A DNA stretch of 9,775 nucleotides from an uncultured Collinsella sp. (GCA_934654765.1 CAKUGX010000069.1:1-9775), one strand, 5' to 3'; shown: positions 1-7,169, numbered from the stretch's first letter. Translations and numbers: made by a program. The notes: generated from the letters alone by a model not told the origin.

Positions 1-2
1 CG

Positions 3-341
3 CCCGAGGACGACATCATCGAGGTCAAGCGCGAGCGTCCGCCTCGCCTGGTCTTGGTCGATGCCGCCGACATGGCGCTGCCCGTCGGGTCCATCCGTTT
101 GCTCGACAAACGCGATGTGGCCCGCAAGTCGATGTTCACCACGCATTCGCTTCCCTTGTCGATTCTGATCGAAGAGATTGAGCAATCGTGCGATGATATC
201 GTCTTCGTCGGGATTCAGCCGGGCGACACGGAGTTCTACAACCCCATGTCCCCGGAAGTCTTTGACGCCGTCGACGCCGTGTATGACGCCGTGGCCGCCA
301 ACGACTTTTCCCACTTTGTCCGCTTGGGGCAAGAGCAATAG
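3..341 (+). CDS. hycI: Hydrogenase maturation protease, HycI type (5'-truncated)
   Basis: This is the C-terminal 112 residues of a HycI-family (peptidase M52) protease; the frame is open from the window edge, so the start lies upstream. Family members clip the C-terminal tail of the [NiFe]-hydrogenase large subunit (HycE in the formate hydrogenlyase complex) once nickel is inserted, in the cytoplasm. Visible family blocks, compared from memory with E. coli HycI, are PEDDIIEVKRERPPRL, VDAADMALPVGSIRLLD, TTHSLPLSILIEEI and VFVGIQPGDTEFYNPMS. The Asp of VDAADM (nt 60-62) and the His of TTHSLPL (nt 144-146) align with two of the three nickel-ligand positions of the family; the first Asp would be upstream. 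The gene ends with TAG, 39 nt before the formate-channel start, and is probably in the same operon. This implies that hydrogenase genes lie just upstream of the window. Other M52 subtypes are less likely because the HTLPL-like block is HycI-like. Confidence 0.9.
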   Translation, partial: PEDDIIEVKRERPPRLVLVDAADMALPVGSIRLLDKRDVARKSMFTTHSLPLSILIEEIEQSCDDIVFVGIQPGDTEFYNPMSPEVFDAVDAVYDAVAANDFSHFVRLGQEQ

Positions 342-362
342 GAGCGCTTGTCCCTGCTGATT

Positions 363-372
363 AGGAAAGAAG
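363..372 (+). promoter_or_regulatory. Ribosome binding site of the formate channel gene
   Basis: The purine-rich AGGAAAGAAG stretch lies about 8 nt before ATG 381. It selects that ATG over the in-frame TTG at 348, which has no such motif and would add 11 residues unlike the family. Confidence 0.7.
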
Positions 373-380
373 TGATTGAC

Positions 381-1220
381 ATGGCAGATACCAAGGTGGA
401 GTATCCCGCTCCCGATTGCCTGGCGCCCGCCGCGATCGAGGCAAAGACCGAGGCCGCCGGCGTGACCAAGGCTAACCTGCCGGTCGTGAAGGCCTTTGTC
501 TTGGCGATGTTCGCCGGTGCGTTCATCGCCTTCGGTGGCCTGTTCTTTACCGTGTTCTTGAGCGATAGCACCTTGGGCTGGGGTGCCCAGCGTGTTGTGG
601 GCGGCCTGTGTTTTTGTCTAGGCCTGGTGCTCGTGCTTATTTGCGGCGCCGAGCTCTTTACGGGCAACTCACTTATGGTCTGCGCGCTCAAGAGCAAAAA
701 GATCACGCTGCCCCAGATGCTCAAAGCCTGGCTGGTCGTGTGGGTCGGTAACTTTGTCGGCGCCCTGTTCATCGTCTTTTTGGTGTACATGGCCGGCATC
801 TACAAGCTCAACGGCGAGGCGGTCGCCAATTCCATGGTGAGCGTGGCCGCCGGCAAGGTGACGATCGACTGGGTGACGATTTTCTTCCGCGGCATCCTGT
901 GCAACATTTTTGTGTGCCTGGCCGTGTGGATCGGCACCGCCGGCAAGACCGTGGTCGATAAGGTCGTGGGCATTCTGCTGCCCATCGCCGCCTTTGTGGC
1001 CTGCGGTTTTGAGCACTGCGTTGCCAACATGTACTTTTTGCCCATGGGTGCCGTGATGCACGCGTGCGGCTACGGTGCCGACGTTGCCGGCGCCGATGCG
1101 CTCAATGTTGCGGGCATTGCGTTTAACCTGTCCGCTGCCACGCTGGGCAACATCGTTGGTGGTGCGGTTCTGATCGCGCTCGGCTATTGGTTTATCTACG
1201 CCAAGAAGTCCGAAGCGTAA
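381..1220 (+). CDS. focA: Formate/nitrite transporter (FNT) family channel, probably formate
   Basis: A 279-residue inner-membrane protein of the FNT family, whose pentameric members pass formate (FocA, FdhC), nitrite (NirC) or hydrosulfide. After about 33 hydrophilic residues there are six hydrophobic segments, roughly residues 35-58, 67-90, 116-140, 165-185, 195-222 and 252-275. Both family signatures are visible: GAELFTGN (E91 to N96, with the conserved channel-loop Thr at T94) and GFEHCVANMYFLPMG, which holds the conserved pore His (H212). The ATG at 381 has a good Shine-Dalgarno; an upstream TTG at 348 is not supported. It follows hycI by 39 nt and is closed by a strong terminator at 1244-1279. 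Formate is the preferred substrate on context (formate-hydrogenlyase protease upstream, molybdoenzyme and Sec genes downstream). Sequence alone does not exclude nitrite or hydrosulfide. Confidence 0.9.
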   Translation: MADTKVEYPAPDCLAPAAIEAKTEAAGVTKANLPVVKAFVLAMFAGAFIAFGGLFFTVFLSDSTLGWGAQRVVGGLCFCLGLVLVLICGAELFTGNSLMVCALKSKKITLPQMLKAWLVVWVGNFVGALFIVFLVYMAGIYKLNGEAVANSMVSVAAGKVTIDWVTIFFRGILCNIFVCLAVWIGTAGKTVVDKVVGILLPIAAFVACGFEHCVANMYFLPMGAVMHACGYGADVAGADALNVAGIAFNLSAATLGNIVGGAVLIALGYWFIYAKKSEA

Positions 1221-1243
1221 AGGGGCTGTTCGCTGGGTGTTGG

Positions 1244-1279
1244 GCCTCCCGCGGGGCGTTGCCGTGCGGGAGGCTTTTT
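1244..1279 (+). terminator. Intrinsic terminator after the formate channel gene
   Basis: A perfect 9-bp stem GCCTCCCGC (1244-1252) / GCGGGAGGC (1266-1274) with a 13-nt loop is followed at once by TTTTT (1275-1279). It lies 24 nt after the channel stop codon. It separates the hycI-focA transcript from the oxidoreductase gene, though read-through is possible. Confidence 0.9.
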
Positions 1280-1307
1280 GCCTTGGAGTGTGTTGTGTGT
1301 GGGCTGG

Positions 1308-1313
1308 AAAGGA
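1308..1313 (+). promoter_or_regulatory. Ribosome binding site of the molybdopterin oxidoreductase gene
   Basis: AAAGGA lies 9 nt before ATG 1323 and fixes that start. A longer in-frame reading begins inside the preceding terminator's T-tract (TTG 1278) and is rejected. Confidence 0.65.
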
Positions 1314-1322
1314 ATAATCGAG

Positions 1323-3440
1323 ATGGCATCTGCTGTGAAACGTGACGGTCGCTCCGTGGTGACTACGTGCGGGGGATGCTATGCCGATTGCGCCTTTGCG
1401 GCTCGGGTTGAGGACGGGCGTGTGGTGGCCGAGCTGCCGGTGCCGGGGCATCCGTGCGCGGCGCGCGCCCTGTGCGCCCGCGGGCGACATCGCCTGTCCA
1501 TGCCGTTTGACGAGCACGACCGGATTTTGCACCCCATGCGTCGCCGTGCTGACGGCTCGGGGTTCGATGTGGTGAGCTGGGACGAGGCGTTTGCTCAGAT
1601 CGCGGCGCGCCTTGTGGGGATCGTGGACGCGCATGGCGCCCGTGCGCTGGGCATGACACTTGGCGTGCCCTCGTTCGACCGTTATTGGGCCTATCGTTTT
1701 ATGCACGCGCTGGGCTCACCCAATGTGTATGGTGCCGACGGCGCTTGCGAGGTGAGCCGCCTGACCGGCTGGGAGCACAGCCTGGGCTACAGTCCGGCTT
1801 CCGACCTGGCCCATACCGATTGCATTATGTACTTGGGGCGTTCCATCGTGGATTCGTCGACGATGGGCGCAGTCGATGCCCTGAACGACGCTCGACGTCG
1901 CGGGGCAAAGATCATTGTGGTGGACCCGCGGCGCAGCGGCTCTGCCGCGCTTGCCGACCGCTGGCTGCGCGTGCGCCCGGGCTGCGACTTGGCGTTGCTG
2001 CTGGGTATTGCCCACGTTTTGATAGCCGAGGACCTGTTCGACCACGACTTTGTGGCCCGTTATACCACGGGCTTTGACGAGCTGGCGCAGGCCGCTGGTG
2101 CCTGGACACCCGAGTGGGCTGAGTCGATGTGCGATGTGCCGGCCGAAGAGATTGTTGCGACGGCGCGCGATTTGGCTGCTGCGGCGCCTGCCGCCGTGGT
2201 CGACGCGGGCTTTCACGGCGGCATCGGCATTGCGTACGCCAACAGCACCCAGACGGCGCGCGCCCTCTGCCTGGTCGATGTGCTGTTGGGCTGCCTGGGG
2301 CATGCGGGCGGTGCGCTCAACCCGCCGACGCCGCTTGCGCTGGGCGACTTGGACCCTGCTCGCTTTGCGACGCCGCCGGTGCCGCGTGAGACCAAGTTGG
2401 GCTCTGAGCGCTATCCGCTCGTCGATCCCGTGCGTGGCCTGTGCACGACCATCGGCCAGTCAATTCTTGACGGTGACCTGCGCGGGCTCATCGTCTATGC
2501 CAGCAACCCCGGTGCGGGTTACGGCAACGCCGATGCGTGGCTTGGCATCTTGCGGCAGCTCGACCTGCTTGTGACCATCGATATCAGCTGGTCCGAGACG
2601 GCGCGTGCTTCCGATTTTGTGCTGCCTGATGTGACGTATCTGGAGGCCGACCGCGGTGTGGGTACGGTTGTGGGCCGCAACGATGCGCGCGTGTTCTACC
2701 GCAACGCCATGCTGCCCGTGCTGCATGACGATACGCGCCCCGGACGGGAGATTTTTGCCGGCCTGGCTGCTGCCTGTGGCGTGGGCGAGTACTTCGACTT
2801 TACGCCGGATGACCTTGCGGCGGCCCAGGTGGCTCCGTTTGGGATCGACCTTGCTGTGCTCAAGGAACGCGGTTGGGCCGACACGGGCGTGTCGCTGCCG
2901 CCACGCACGGGCGAGCCGGTGATTCCAGTGAACGGCGGCAAGATTGCGCTGGCAAGCGATGTGTGGGAGCGCGCCGGTTTGGGTCGTGTTCCCGGCTGGA
3001 TTGCGCCCATGGTGGAGCCCGGACCGGGGATGTTTCGCCTTATTAGCGGCAACCGGCCCTTTGAGTCGCACACCTCGCGCAGGCTCGCGGCGGCCGGTGC
3101 TGCTGAGGCGGGCTCCGACCTGGATGCCGTGCAGATGAATGCCGACGTCGCCGCGCGCATGGGCATCGCCAACGGCGAGGTCGTCGAGCTCGTGAGCGAC
3201 ATGGGTCGAGACCGGGTGCGCGTGGAGACCACGCCGTACCTGCATCCGGCGTGCATCTTTACGTCGGCGGCTCCGGGCGGGCGTTCGTTTAGCGCCGGCG
3301 CGGATGGTGTCCAAGCGCTCGGCGTCGGTCCGCTCGATCATACGCCGCTACGTTGGGACTCCATTACGGGCGCCGCGCTCACCCAGGAAAACGCCGTTCG
3401 CGTGGAAAAGATTGCGCCACGCGGGGATAATGACAAGTAA
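1323..3440 (+). CDS. Molybdopterin-dependent oxidoreductase, Cys-type, cytoplasmic (substrate unknown)
   Basis: A 705-residue member of the DMSO-reductase superfamily, which binds Mo or W through two MGD molecules. The N-terminal [4Fe-4S] motif is C16-x2-C19-x3-C23-x27-C51, ending in LCARG. The superfamily block VSWDEAF follows, then GACEVSRLTG, where C142 sits at the probable metal-ligand position (E. coli FdhF has Sec140). VVDPRRSG (around 200-207) is the MGD-binding VDPR block. The C-terminal MGD-binding domain begins near residue 575 (SGNRPFESHTSRRL) and runs to AVRVEKI. The codon for residue 142 is TGC, so this is not a selenoprotein. The His that follows Sec in formate dehydrogenases is replaced by Glu (C-E-V-S-R), which argues against a plain FdhF orthologue. 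The C-terminal part recalls the thiosulfate/polysulfide reductase branch, but there is no Tat signal and there are no adjacent FeS or membrane-anchor genes. It starts 43 nt after the upstream terminator and ends 52 nt before selA. Confidence 0.9.
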   Translation: MASAVKRDGRSVVTTCGGCYADCAFAARVEDGRVVAELPVPGHPCAARALCARGRHRLSMPFDEHDRILHPMRRRADGSGFDVVSWDEAFAQIAARLVGIVDAHGARALGMTLGVPSFDRYWAYRFMHALGSPNVYGADGACEVSRLTGWEHSLGYSPASDLAHTDCIMYLGRSIVDSSTMGAVDALNDARRRGAKIIVVDPRRSGSAALADRWLRVRPGCDLALLLGIAHVLIAEDLFDHDFVARYTTGFDELAQAAGAWTPEWAESMCDVPAEEIVATARDLAAAAPAAVVDAGFHGGIGIAYANSTQTARALCLVDVLLGCLGHAGGALNPPTPLALGDLDPARFATPPVPRETKLGSERYPLVDPVRGLCTTIGQSILDGDLRGLIVYASNPGAGYGNADAWLGILRQLDLLVTIDISWSETARASDFVLPDVTYLEADRGVGTVVGRNDARVFYRNAMLPVLHDDTRPGREIFAGLAAACGVGEYFDFTPDDLAAAQVAPFGIDLAVLKERGWADTGVSLPPRTGEPVIPVNGGKIALASDVWERAGLGRVPGWIAPMVEPGPGMFRLISGNRPFESHTSRRLAAAGAAEAGSDLDAVQMNADVAARMGIANGEVVELVSDMGRDRVRVETTPYLHPACIFTSAAPGGRSFSAGADGVQALGVGPLDHTPLRWDSITGAALTQENAVRVEKIAPRGDNDK

Positions 3441-3492
3441 TTGACTCAGGCGATGTATTCGACTGATCCACGTTTGTTTTGAAAGGCCGCAC

Positions 3493-4950
3493 ATGAGCGA
3501 TAGCCAGAACATTTCCGATGAGGTGCGCGCCCGCTTACGCGCCATCCCTTCCGTTAACGAGTTGCTCGCCGAGTGGCCGGTGGTGAAGGCGGCGGGGGAG
3601 ACGTGCGACGCGGTAGTCCATGCCGCCGTCACGGCCGAGCTCGATGAGGAACGTGCCGCCATCCGCGCCGGTTCCGCCCCGCGCTCCAAGCGCGAGCTGG
3701 CATCGGCCATCGAATTCCGTGCGCATCGCTCCGCGCTGCCGAGCCTGCGCCCGGCCGTTAACGCCACGGGCGTGGTCATCCATACCAACCTGGGTCGCGC
3801 CCCGCTTGCGGAGTCGGCCGCCAAGGCTGTGGCCGAGGTCGCGCGCGGATACAGCACGCTCGAGTACAGCGTCGACACCTGTTCGCGCGGATCGCGCAAG
3901 GAGCACGCCGCGCAGCTGATCCGATCGCTTACCGGTGCCGAGGACGCGCTCGTCGTCAATAACAATGCCGCCGCGGTACTGCTGGTGCTGGCCACCCATG
4001 CCGCGGGCAAAGAGGTTATCGTGAGCCGCGGCGAGCTCGTCGAGATCGGCGGTAGCTTCCGCATCCCCGATGTCATGGAGGCCTCGGGCGCGCGCCTGGT
4101 CGAGGTCGGCGCCACCAACCGCACGCACCTGGCCGACTACGAGCGCGCCATCACGCCCGACACGGCCATGATCCTGAAGGTTCATCCTTCCAACTACCGC
4201 ATTGAGGGCTTTCATGAGGAGGTGAGCTCCAAGGAGCTCGCCGCGCTGGCACACAAACATGGCCTGCTGTTTTACGAGGACCAGGGCTCGGGCGCGCTGC
4301 TGCCCGACGACATCCTAGTTCGCGGCGGCGAGGAGACCACGCCGACCTCGGTTGCCGCTGGGCTCGACATCGTGTCGTGCTCGGGCGATAAGCTGCTCGG
4401 TGCCGCGCAGGCGGGCATTATCATGGGCCGTCGCGACTTGATCAAGGCCTGTGGCTCACATCCTCTTATGCGCGCCCTGCGCCCGGGCAAGCTCGCGTTG
4501 ACGGCGCTCGAGGCTACGCTGCGCATCTACATGGACGGCGCCGATGTGGCCCATCGCGACATTCCGGTGCTCAGCATGCTTACGCTTCCGCAGGCTCATC
4601 TGGAGCGTCGTGCGCGCAAGCTGCGCGACCTTATGGCGGCGGGGCTCGATAAAGCCGGTTGTCCGTGTGCCGTTGAGCTGGAGATTGTCGAAGAGTCGTC
4701 GACCCCCGGTGGCGGCTCACTGCCTACCGTCGAGCTGCCCACGATGTGCGTTGCCGTGCGTCTTGTTGACGAGCGCCTGACGGTCGACGCGCTCAAGCGC
4801 TCGCTTGTCCAGGATTTCGATACGCCGGTCGTCACGCGCACCTCGCACGACCGCATTCTGTTTGACGTCCGCACGCTCGTGGGCGACCGCGATATCGAGA
4901 CGGCGGCGTCGACGCTTGCCGCGTGCGTTTCCAAGGCGGCGCGCCGATGA
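3493..4950 (+). CDS. selA: L-seryl-tRNA(Sec) selenium transferase
   Basis: A 485-residue PLP enzyme that converts seryl-tRNA(Sec) to selenocysteinyl-tRNA(Sec) using selenophosphate. Motifs, in order: an N-terminal helical tRNA-binding region, NATGVVIHTNLGRAPL (from N90), SRGELVEIGGSFRIPDVM, EVGATNRTHLADYE, KVHPSNYRIEGF, and the PLP-lysine block SCSGDKLLGAAQAG with Lys at residue 300 (K295 in E. coli SelA). The family usually has the sequence GDKLLGGPQAG; here GP is replaced by AA. Length is close to the roughly 463 residues of E. coli SelA. The ATG at 3493 follows GAAAGG (3481-3486) by 6 nt. The stop codon overlaps the selB start in ATGA (4947-4950), which suggests coupled translation. The transcript probably continues from the oxidoreductase gene 52 nt upstream, where no convincing promoter or terminator is seen. 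Confidence 0.97.
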   Translation: MSDSQNISDEVRARLRAIPSVNELLAEWPVVKAAGETCDAVVHAAVTAELDEERAAIRAGSAPRSKRELASAIEFRAHRSALPSLRPAVNATGVVIHTNLGRAPLAESAAKAVAEVARGYSTLEYSVDTCSRGSRKEHAAQLIRSLTGAEDALVVNNNAAAVLLVLATHAAGKEVIVSRGELVEIGGSFRIPDVMEASGARLVEVGATNRTHLADYERAITPDTAMILKVHPSNYRIEGFHEEVSSKELAALAHKHGLLFYEDQGSGALLPDDILVRGGEETTPTSVAAGLDIVSCSGDKLLGAAQAGIIMGRRDLIKACGSHPLMRALRPGKLALTALEATLRIYMDGADVAHRDIPVLSMLTLPQAHLERRARKLRDLMAAGLDKAGCPCAVELEIVEESSTPGGGSLPTVELPTMCVAVRLVDERLTVDALKRSLVQDFDTPVVTRTSHDRILFDVRTLVGDRDIETAASTLAACVSKAARR

Positions 4951-6914
4951 GTGAGACTGAAGCGTTGGTGGAATGTCCCGTCATCGTGGGTACGGCGGGC
5001 CACGTCGACCATGGCAAGTCGGCGCTCATTGAGGCGCTGACGGGCAAAAATCCCGACCGCTTGGAGGTCGAGCGTCGCCGCGGCATGACCGTGGAGCTCG
5101 GCTTTGGCGAGCTTGCGCTGCCGAGCGGCAAGATCGTGGGCCTGGTCGACGTGCCGGGACACGCGCACTACCTACGCGCCATGGTGCAGGGCGCCACGGG
5201 CATCGATGTGGCCGTGCTGGTGGTCTCGGCCGTCGAGGGCGTGATGCCGCAGACGCGCGAGCACGTGCATGTGCTGGAGCTGTTGGGCGTTTCGCACATG
5301 GTGGTCGCGCTGACGATGTGCGACCTGGCCGATGCCGAGATGACCGAGCTTGCTGAGCTCGACGTCGATGACTTTTTGTCGGGCACCGTGTTTGCGGGCG
5401 CGCTGATCGTGCCGGTGTCGTCCAAGACGGGCGTGGGGATTGATACGCTGCTGGCCGCGCTTGATGAGTGCGTAGATGCCTGCTGGGATGCTTGTCGCGA
5501 CCGTGCCGAGCGCACGGATGCCGCGCCGCGCCTGCCCATCGACCGCTGCTTTACGATCAAGGGCGCCGGTACCGTCGTGACGGGAACGCTGCACGACGCG
5601 CCGGTCGCGGTGGGCGATGAGCTTGTCGCCCTGCCGTCGCGCACGGTCTGCCGTGTTCGCGGGATTCAGGTGCATGGCGACACGTCGCGGGCGTTGCCCG
5701 GCCAGCGCGTGGCGCTCAACCTGGTGGGCGATGGGGTCGCTTCGCTCGATCGCGGCGAGATGCTCGGCGTCGAGGGCCGCTTTGGCCAGACGCTGCGTTT
5801 TATGATGACGTTTACCTACCTGGGCCGTGAGGGCGCCAAGCCGCGTGTGCTCGAGTCGGGCGCGCGCGTACACGTGATGGCGGGTACGGCCGAGGTCGTC
5901 GGCCGCATCATGCTCATGGAGGGCGAGGCGCCCATGGCTGTGGGCGAGACGCGTACCGTTCAGGTTCGTCTGGAGGACCCGCTGCCGTTGCGCGCCGGCG
6001 ACCATGCCGTGGTTCTGTCGTATTCGCCGGTGATGCTCATTGGCGGTGGGCGCGTGCTGTTGTCGCGCTGCCGTCGCTCGCGCGAGCTTGCCGACGGGGA
6101 GCGTGCGCTGTATGCGGCGCTCGAAGCCGGGGATGTTGCTGGTTCGGTCGACGCGTGGCTGGCGTTGCAGGTGCTGCCGGTTGCGGCTGCTGATGTTGCC
6201 GCGGCACTGGATCTTGTTGTCGGCGATGTTGACGTTGCGTTGCGTGCGCTGGTGGACCAGGGTGCGGTGTGCGAGCTTGCCGCGGGCGACGTGGCGCTGT
6301 ACGCGAGTGCTGCCGGGCTCGACGCCGCAATGGACTCGCTCGCTTCAACTCTGTCTGCCATGCACGCGGAGGCTCCCAAGGAGACGGGCTTTACGCCGGG
6401 TGCTGTCGCGCATGCCGCTTGGCCTACCGCTGACGACGCTGTTGCCGCCGCGTTGATTGCCGAGGGCTGTTCGCGTGGCGTGTGTGCCTCCGAGGGCGCC
6501 GAGGTGTTCGACCCGCACTCCGCTGCTGCCGCGGCGCGCGTGGTTCGCGAGGCCTGCGAGCGTATCGTTGCCTTGCTGGACGAGGCCGGGCTCGATGCGC
6601 CGGCGTTGCCTGAGGTGGGAGAGCGGCTGCAGCTCGATCGCGACACCATGACGCGTGCCCTGCGCGAGCTTTCGCTCAACCGCTCGATTGTGAAGGTCGA
6701 GCGCGACGTTGCCCTGTCTGCCGCCGCCGAGGCTCACGCGCGCGAGCTCGTCGCCGCGGCCATTGCCGACGCCGGCGGCGCTGCCACCACAAGCGTCCTG
6801 CGCGAGGCACTGGGTGTGTCGCGCAAGCGTGCCATCAGTATCCTGGAGCACCTAGACGCCGTGCGCTTCACAGCACTAGACAAAGAAGCCGGCGGCCTGC
6901 GCTCCCTGCGCTAG
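4947..6914 (+). CDS. selB: Selenocysteine-specific translation elongation factor SelB
   Basis: A 655-residue GTPase that brings Sec-tRNA to the ribosome at UGA codons followed by a SECIS hairpin. The G domain shows G1 AGHVDHGKS (17-25), the switch I block RRRGMTVELGF (43-53, the usual RGMTIDLGF), G3 DVPGHAHYLRAM (68-79), G4 TMCD (123-126) and G5 SSKTG (158-162). EF-Tu-like barrel domains follow to about residue 380 (for example CFTIKGAGTVVTGTL). The C-terminal part consists of Ala-rich helical winged-helix repeats for SECIS binding, ending in LGVSRKRAISILEHLD. Length fits the family. The start is the ATG in the ATGA overlap with selA; the in-frame GTG at 4923 would lie inside selA and add residues with no family match. 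Two G motifs deviate: G4 has Met in place of Lys, and G3 is PGHAHY where PGHExF is usual. The fold is otherwise intact, so it is probably functional. Confidence 0.96.
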   Translation: MSETEALVECPVIVGTAGHVDHGKSALIEALTGKNPDRLEVERRRGMTVELGFGELALPSGKIVGLVDVPGHAHYLRAMVQGATGIDVAVLVVSAVEGVMPQTREHVHVLELLGVSHMVVALTMCDLADAEMTELAELDVDDFLSGTVFAGALIVPVSSKTGVGIDTLLAALDECVDACWDACRDRAERTDAAPRLPIDRCFTIKGAGTVVTGTLHDAPVAVGDELVALPSRTVCRVRGIQVHGDTSRALPGQRVALNLVGDGVASLDRGEMLGVEGRFGQTLRFMMTFTYLGREGAKPRVLESGARVHVMAGTAEVVGRIMLMEGEAPMAVGETRTVQVRLEDPLPLRAGDHAVVLSYSPVMLIGGGRVLLSRCRRSRELADGERALYAALEAGDVAGSVDAWLALQVLPVAAADVAAALDLVVGDVDVALRALVDQGAVCELAAGDVALYASAAGLDAAMDSLASTLSAMHAEAPKETGFTPGAVAHAAWPTADDAVAAALIAEGCSRGVCASEGAEVFDPHSAAAAARVVREACERIVALLDEAGLDAPALPEVGERLQLDRDTMTRALRELSLNRSIVKVERDVALSAAAEAHARELVAAAIADAGGAATTSVLREALGVSRKRAISILEHLDAVRFTALDKEAGGLRSLR

Positions 6915-6928
6915 CGACCGCCCTCATC

Positions 6929-6995
6929 AGTTGCGGTGAAATACGGACTGTTTACCCCTATATCTAGTCCATTTAGTCCGTATTCCACCGCAACT
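6929..6995. repeat. Long near-perfect inverted repeat (21-bp arms, 25-nt loop)
   Basis: Arms 6929-6949 and 6975-6995 pair at 20 of 21 positions; the only misfit is A6939 against C6985. The sequence AGTCC occurs in the 3' arm (6975-6979) and again in the loop (6966-6970), so GGACT at 6945-6949 has two possible partners. The element begins 14 nt after the selB stop. It lacks a T-tract, so it is not a standard intrinsic terminator. It could be a dispersed intergenic palindrome of this genome, an mRNA 3'-end protector, or a regulator or protein-binding site. A small second hairpin follows, CCAGA/TCTGG at 6997-7014. Confidence 0.85.
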
Positions 6996-7043
6996 TCCAG
7001 AATGACTACTCTGGTGACCTTTGCGGCTGTGGGCTGCTTGGTT

Positions 7044-7052
7044 TGGTAAAAT
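7044..7052 (+). promoter_or_regulatory. Possible extended -10 promoter element for selC
   Basis: TGGTAAAAT gives a TAAAAT -10 hexamer with the TGn extension. A transcript would begin near 7059, about 6 nt before the tRNA 5' end. No good -35 is seen at 16-18 nt spacing. The position between the selB-end palindrome and selC supports an independent selC transcription unit. Confidence 0.45.
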
Positions 7053-7064
7053 ATCTCCGCACTT

Positions 7065-7161
7065 GGGAACGGATGGGCTCCGGTGGGCTCCGCGGTCCTC
7101 AAAACCGTTGCGAGGCGTGCAAAACGTCTTGGATGTGTTCGATTCACATACGTTCCCGCCA
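7065..7161 (+). tRNA. selC: Selenocysteine tRNA (UCA anticodon)
   Basis: This 97-nt gene folds as tRNA-Sec. The acceptor is GGGAACG (7065-7071) / CGTTCCC (7151-7157), with an eighth apposition G7072/A7150, discriminator G7158 and encoded CCA 7159-7161. The D arm has a 6-bp stem GGGCTC (7075-7080) / GGGCTC (7085-7090), including two G-T pairs, closed by a 4-nt CGGT loop, as in E. coli selC. The anticodon stem is 7092-7096/7104-7108, with loop CCTCAAA (7097-7103) and anticodon TCA at 7099-7101. The long variable arm is 7111-7118/7124-7131 (8 bp with wobbles). The T arm is ATGTG/CACAT around loop TTCGATT. The long acceptor/T stack, 6-bp D stem with tiny loop, extra arm and UCA anticodon are diagnostic of tRNA-Sec, and it lies just after selA-selB. 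Two oddities: position 33 is C rather than U, and the eighth acceptor pair is G/A. Confidence 0.97.
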
Positions 7162-7169
7162 TACGCTAC

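Noticed and set aside
236..799. Long minus-strand and alternate-frame open reading frames across the window
   Set aside because: They overlap well-supported + strand genes, show low-complexity Ser/Arg/Ala/His-rich compositions typical of shadow frames in G+C-rich DNA, and lack recognisable domains. The same holds for the other antisense frames.
1740..1748. Possible Sec codon at the active site of the oxidoreductase
   Set aside because: Codon 142 is TGC (1746-1748), not TGA. The frame is open throughout, so no recoding is needed.
3441..3492. Promoter for selA (TTGACT at 3441-3446)
   Set aside because: At 17-nt spacing the -10 position reads TGATCC, which is poor. Simple continuation of the upstream transcript is as likely.
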